A stretch of DNA of 64,000 bases, from assembly GCA_010015655.1 (NCBI GenBank), contig ML976677.1:3568-67567 (forward strand), written 5' to 3'. Of the stretch, positions 58,815-64,000 are shown piece after piece. Position 1 is the stretch's first letter; each line of letters begins with the position of its first letter. The position numbers and the translations under genes were made by a program. The notes under the pieces are model-generated. The model saw only the letters and a list, made by a program, of their open reading frames with translations, did not search any database and was not told the DNA's origin. The stretch is from Bimuria novae-zelandiae CBS 107.79 (taxonomy: Eukaryota; Ascomycota; Dothideomycetes; Pleosporales; Didymosphaeriaceae).

Positions 58815-61808
58815 ATGGGAAACGTACAGAGTAATGGCCAACACCATAACCGGCTGGTAAAGCCTAAGACGAACACGAACTCGCCTTCCCCGGCTCCAGA
58901 TGCAGGTCCAAACGTCGACTCACCAGTCTCTCTTTCCTCCAGGTACGCCAATCTAAGCAGCGAGGACCGGCAGCAGATCAAGTCGCAACTGCTGTCGCCG
59001 ATGCAGACTGACTTTGGGTTCCGCGAATCATTGGACGGAGAAGAGAACCCAGAAGAGATCGCAGCGAAGGTGAACAGGCGACTGTCATCGCGGTCGAATT
59101 CACTGTCATGCTTCGGTAGTAAGGCAGGTTCCACCGCGAGGCTTTCCAGCCTGCCTCCCTCCAATGTCTCGCTCGTGCCGAGCAACCGCCCTGTAGATTT
59201 AGAAACTGCAATTTCAATTCTACAAGAGGTCCAGAAGAATGCATCTCCAGAAGACATTGCAGCCCTACGTGAGCTTGAGCCAGATATCCAACAGCACATT
59301 TCAAATGCTAACTAGAGCTCCATAGAACAAGCTCTGCAACCCTACGCCCCCGGTCCCTCTCCGGGTTCCACGAACACCACCGAACCTGGCCTGAGTCGCC
59401 GCACCTCTGTTTCGAATCGGTCAGCCTCTTCCCTCACTCGACGGCGTTCTCTGCTGGCCACCCCCGGCGTCGCGACTCGCAATTCGCCCGTGGAGAGCAA
59501 CAGGCGGACATGGAACTCGTGGAGGACACCGCAGCTGGGTTCGCAGGAAAAGGCAAAATGGCAGCCCCAGGAGAAGAAGATAAGCTCTCCACTCACAAGG
59601 ACGGCTGCCACAGACGCGGCCACGGAGGAACGAGAATCGCCTGTTCCCAGGGCTCAGACCCCTGCAGACATGGAGTATTCACACCTCGGAGCACTCAAGC
59701 TTGGGTCATTGAGAATCGCAAATGGAGAACCGTCTCCTGATGTCGGCACAAAGTTGAACTGGTATGTGTCTCAATCCGCATCCCACGAGGACTACTTTTC
59801 TCCCTCCATGGACAGCGGTATCATGATGAAGCCTACAGCAAGACGTCGCCATGTGAGGAGCAAGTCAGCTGTGCAACCTCCCACACCCCCTTTATATCGT
59901 AACCTGCGTGTATCTGATGATGCTCGGAAGGCGAAGACTACTTCACGGTACAGCATGTCGCCAAACCCAGATGTTCCGGAACAACCGCAGCAATGTCAGC
60001 AGCTGCAGCAGCCGCATTACGAGGAAGAAGAGTTGGAGTCAGAGCCCGTTAGACGCCTCCGCGTGATGAACAAGAGTCAGGATACCCTTGCCACCATGCA
60101 CCCAACTATTTCCAACGAACCGTGTGTGCCACCCGTGGATGTCCCAACAGAAGATCACGACGAGGGTTTCGCTTCGAACGATGCAGTGTGTTTCCGGGAA
60201 GAAGCCATACGAATACTGGATGGAACCATTTTCGGCGAACCTGCGCCTGTGGAGCGTTCCAGCATTGAAGCCCCTACCGTTCGAACCACCAGCTCATCGT
60301 CGATGAGGCCACGGGCAAACAGACGACCTCCACCGAAGAAGGCTGATTCAGGATATTCGTCTGGTGGGAGTTTCAAGACCAAGCATGGTGAATCTTGGAA
60401 GGCGAATAGAGACTCGACAGCGTACAAAGCGCACACGACGACGACTGTCTTGCGCCAAAGTAACGGAGATCGGTCTGAAGAAGGCGACTCTACCAGCCTG
60501 TACAGTTTCGAGCAGATGATACAGGTCTCCACTTCCCAACGCCCATTGCCAACTGCGGCTGCAGACGAGCACGTAGCATCCCACAACATGCACCGTTATC
60601 GCTCTTATGAAAACGTGAAGAAGCCTCTCACCGTGAACACTCAGCTACCCGAGGACTGGAACATCGACGATCTCTCGTTATCCACAAGAGTATCAAAAAC
60701 GCCCAAGACACCGACGTCTTTCGTTTCCCAATTTTCCAACGGGAGCAAGATCTCCGCGCACAAGCTACTCAACAAGAGGAGGCCTTCTTTTCAAGTTGTA
60801 CCTGTCGTTCAGTCATGCGATCCCATACCAGAGGGAACCATTCCAACCATCCCGACCGATATCAGTATGCAGTTTGCCAGGCGTCTCTCCGAAACGCCAG
60901 GCTTAGAATGTTTAACGCAAACATATCCTACGAAGGACCATGTGAACAACGAAGAATCCGAACCCGAGCTGCCCAGCCTCAAGCCTATTAAGTTTCCTTC
61001 CCCTCCCGCGACACCCGAGCCTCAAACGCGTGGTCGTCATCACAGACGCGCAGCTACAGAGCGGCCGTCATCGCCTCGTCGTGGACTGCGACGAAGTCTT
61101 TCGCTTTTTCGGCGCAAGACCAAGGCAGAGAAAACAGAGGAGCAGCCGCCACTTCCAGACGCAGCCACTGTGCACAATCTCGGCACCACTGCGGCATCCC
61201 TCGGTCGCTCTCCTTACGATGTTGCGTTAGCTGCCGCCCACCAGAAGAGAGTAGTCTCACCTACGCATCCATATCAGGTCGGTGATGCGATGCCGTCAAC
61301 AAAACCCAGGGGGAATATGGATGCCAAAACGGCAGTCAAACTCGCCCGGCTCCGCAGTAAAGACCACACTCAGCTTCGGCCCACGATGCCTCCAAGACCG
61401 CGCAGCTACTACAGCGAGAGAGAAGCAACTTCCGACGCGAATATATACCGGCGCCACAGTTTCTACGGCCACGCACCCCCAATGCCGACTATACCCAGCA
61501 TCTGGGATCTCGGTGCCGCAAATCGCTGTGCTGAAAAACAGCCACAGCCACAGCCACCTGTTCCGGAACCGCTACCCACCGAAACGACAGCCGGTCCCGG
61601 GTTCCGCGCTCGATCTATAGGGCGGGGTAGAGTCGTTACTCCGCTGATCGAGAAGTACGATTACTACAGCCATCATGCATCTACCGCCGCGGAGGGAGGC
61701 ATGACGTACGAGCAACTGAACGAGGCAGCTAGGGCAAATGCCGGGCGCAGTTATAGCATGGGCGGCCGCAATGTGCGCAAGCAGGTCAATCATCCTGATT
61801 GGCGCTGA
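58815..61808 (+). CDS. Large disordered protein with N-myristoylation signal
   Basis: Two exons, 58815-59268 and 59326-61808, give 978 residues. The N-terminus MGNVQSNG has Gly2 and Ser6, a textbook N-myristoylation site, so the protein is probably membrane-tethered. The 57-bp intron (donor GTGAGC, branch TGCTAAC, acceptor ATAG) contains an in-frame TAG (59313-59315); an unspliced reading breaks the gene in two. Residues about 40-150 look partly folded (YANLSSEDRQQIKSQLLSPM; PVDLETAISILQEVQKNASPEDIAAL). The rest is Ser/Pro/Arg-rich, with basic-Ser clusters (RRSLSLFRRKTK) suited to phosphorylation. I do not recognise the family. ATG choice rests on the myristoylation motif. Confidence 0.7.
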
Positions 61809-62416
61809 TGCTCTCTTTGCTGCATCCATTCTGGGTCCTACTACCCTATTGATACCATACATCATTCATTCATCGACAGCACACACCGTTTCTCTCTCTT
61901 ATATACTTTGTTCACCAGCGCTATACCATCTGCGCATCGTCGCATCGCATTTGTTTTGTCAGTTGATTAGGCATTTTCCGCATGGCTGGGCTGCATGGGC
62001 TAGCGTTGCATTCGTATATATGAAGGATATGGATTTCTGGGGGTATGATGGGATAGGGCACATAGATCCACGGGGGTGAACTTGAGAAGAGCTTCGGCTC
62101 GATTGAATGAAATATACAGTTCAAAGTTTAAACAGAATTATAGTGTGGCGTGTTATGCTTGTGGGGGGGGGGGGGGTGTACGGTATTAGGTGAGGTGTGT
62201 CGGAGCCGGGCTTCGCCTTGATGAGCAGCGATAGTGCTAGTGTACAAGAGAAAATTCTATCAAAGTACTTTTAGTTGCAGATGCACGCTGGTAGGATACT
62301 TCCCATCCATCCCACACCATTCACTCCCACGCCAGCTAAGATATCAGCGTCCCCCGCATCGTCCCAGACTAGACAACACAGCCACCGCATCCATCACACC
62401 GTGTCATTGTGCGAAC
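61809..62416. other. Convergent 3' region with poly-G tract
   Basis: Tail-to-tail spacer with the ornithine decarboxylase gene. It contains a run of 14 G (listed separately) and no gene. Confidence 0.45.
62163..62176 (+). repeat. Homopolymer of 14 G
   Basis: An uninterrupted G14 tract in the intergenic spacer. It may form a quadruplex or simply be a mononucleotide repeat; the exact length is error-prone. Confidence 0.9.
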
Positions 62417-63806
62417 TCAAAGTCCGAGAAGGGCGCTGGCACCCGGCTCGCTGCTGATGTAGACGACGTCGTGGTTGTCGGTGAAGCCGTTGAAGCGGGT
62501 AGCAGAGCACTTGGTGTAGGCGCCCATGTCCTCGAAGTAGAGCCAGTCGTTGACGTCCAGGATCTCGGGGAACGTGCACGACGACGAGATGACATCGATG
62601 CCGTCGCAGGTGGGACCCCAGATGGAGTACTCGACCATGGACGGCGTGTCGTAGCCCGAGCGGCGCGCTTCGTACAGGATGTTGTTGCCGTGCTTGAGGA
62701 CGCGCGGCACCGGGTTCTGGTGGTCGAAGATGATGCTGGAAAAGTTGCCGTAGACGCCGTCGTTCATGTAGAGCATGTAGGACGTGGTGCCGAGGGTGGC
62801 GTCGGTGACGGTGCGGCGCGCAATGACGTGGCATGCGAGGGTGAAGGCGGTGGAGACGAAGTAGCGGCCCGGCTCGCCGATAATGCGGATCGAGGGCGGG
62901 AAGTACTCGTCCAAGGAGGCGGAGAGGACTGCCGCCATGGGCTCGAAGGTCTCGTCGCCGGTGAAGCCGCCGCCGACGTCCAGGGTATGCATGTTGAATC
63001 CTAGAGTAGCAGCCTGGTCAAAGACGAAGCGCGCGTCCTGCACAGCCTTGATGAATGCCTTGGGGTCAGAGGCACCAGAGCCGACATGGAAAGCGACACC
63101 GACGACGTTCAAGTCCAGCTTCTTCGCAAGCTCTAGCAGGTCACCGGTGGTGTCCATGGAGGCGCCGAATTTCTGGCTGAGGCGGCACAGACTAGCAGAG
63201 TCGTCTGTCAAGATGCGGAGGTACAACTCGGCATCGGGGGCAATCTGCTTGGTCTTGTAGAGCTCGTCGGCGTTATCAAAGGTCATCTGCTTGACCCCAG
63301 CATTGGTCGCATAGCGCAGATAGCCCTTGGTCTTGCACGGTTGGGCGTAGATGATGCGGGAAGGGTCAACGCCCATCTTCAGGACCATCTCAATCTCGTT
63401 CTTGGAAGCGCAATCGAAGCCCAGGCCCAGCTCGGAGAGGAGGCGAAGGACCTGAGGATCCGGATTGCACTTGACAGCTGGAATCGAGTCAGTATCATCC
63501 TACACCAGCTGGGAAGGCGGGGTCAGACTCACCATAATGCGGCTTGACACGGGCCAGGTTCTTCTTCCAGCGGAGGTGCTGGCGGTAGACCTCGCCCAGG
63601 TCGGCGACAAAGAAGGCATCCTCGTCGCCCACATCGCAGGTATCAGGATCAACAGCCTCAACACGGCTCTTCAGAACCTCCCCAATCAATTGTTTGGATA
63701 GCACAGCGCCATGGTTGTCGGTCGTACCCAGAGCAGGTTCGACAGACGGATAGTCTTGATAAGATATGTTATATTCCTCAGTAGGTGTGATAGCGGAAGG
63801 TGCCAT
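62417..63806 (-). CDS. Ornithine decarboxylase
   Basis: Exons 63806-63533 and 63477-62417 with a 55-bp intron (donor GTGAGT) give 444 residues, the usual length for fungal ornithine decarboxylase. The enzyme uses pyridoxal phosphate to make putrescine, the first step of polyamine synthesis. The spliced junction creates PHYAVKCNPDP, with the cofactor-binding Lys94. Other fold-III features are FHVGSGASDP (His222), DVGGGFTG, EPGRYFV (Glu293) and WGPTCDGID with the catalytic Cys382. The last residues (SSEPGASALLGL) are ordinary. In fungi this enzyme is controlled by polyamines and antizyme, but no control element can be assigned here. The 5' end and promoter lie within the last ~190 bases of the window. 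Confidence 0.94.
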
Positions 63807-64000
63807 TCCCTGGATTGTGAGGTCCGGAGAAGCGTGCTATGTGTAAGAATTTGAGTGTTGTCTGGGTGGCGCGGCGGCGTTAGGGGGGCTTGAAGGGTGC
63901 GAAGCCGAAACTGGCTTGTGGGCGAGGTCTCCTCGACTCTTCCTCTTCGAGAGGAAGAGAGACAGAGAGGCTCCTATGCGGCAGCTGAGAGTGGTGCGGT

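Noticed and set aside
59313..59315. Programmed stop-codon readthrough at a single in-frame TAG.
   Set aside because: A consensus intron covering the TAG explains the continuity better.
62234..63004. A 256-codon plus-strand frame.
   Set aside because: Antisense shadow of ornithine decarboxylase with Val/Gly/Ala-rich composition typical of such shadows.

Overview
The window is nuclear DNA of a filamentous ascomycete (Pezizomycotina; Dothideomycetes is my best guess, by inference only). The support is short GT-AG introns of about 47-135 bp with CTAAC/CTGAC-like branch sites, a Zn2Cys6 regulator, HeLo and NACHT proteins, a fungal LCCL membrane protein, a DUF7704-like protein and a TPS3/TslA-like trehalose subunit. 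No tRNA, rRNA or CRISPR was seen. Splice sites were placed by eye from reading-frame continuity and consensus.

Layout. 1-800: a 566-bp internally deleted hAT element with a perfect 8-bp target duplication. 1.3-12.2 kb: a Zn2Cys6 regulator, a broken F-box gene, and a convergent pair of unrelated beta-galactosidases (secreted GH35 and a LacZ-like GH2 with no signal peptide). 12.9-18 kb: a HeLo-domain gene and a NACHT/NLR-like gene in tandem on the minus strand, a plausible cell-death or allorecognition pair. 19.3-27.2 kb: an unrecognised small protein, a C2-domain protein, a SnoaL-like protein, an LCCL membrane protein and a tiny GPI-type wall protein with a 9-base last exon.

27.2-40.6 kb is the accessory, gene-poor part. 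It holds a membrane-anchored fucose-lectin-like gene bracketed by two inverted copies of a ~145-bp MITE, each with TGTGACG terminal repeats and its own 5-bp target duplication; an RBR-type ubiquitin-ligase gene with a stop codon and frame breaks; a secreted Asp-box (sialidase-fold) protein; and about 3 kb with nothing recognisable.

40.6-64 kb is mostly housekeeping: a peroxisomal (AKL-ending) acyl/aryl-CoA ligase, two unrecognised proteins, a DUF7704-like membrane protein, a catalytically degenerate trehalose-phosphate subunit, an unrecognised Gln/Pro-rich protein, the Spp2-like G-patch splicing factor, a Frag1/DRAM/Sfk1 membrane protein, a large disordered protein with an N-myristoylation signal, and ornithine decarboxylase.

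The most interesting items are the HeLo/NLR pair, the new-looking MITE family around the lectin gene, the hAT deletion derivative, and several genes that a simple ORF reading would mis-annotate because of in-frame or terminal micro-introns.
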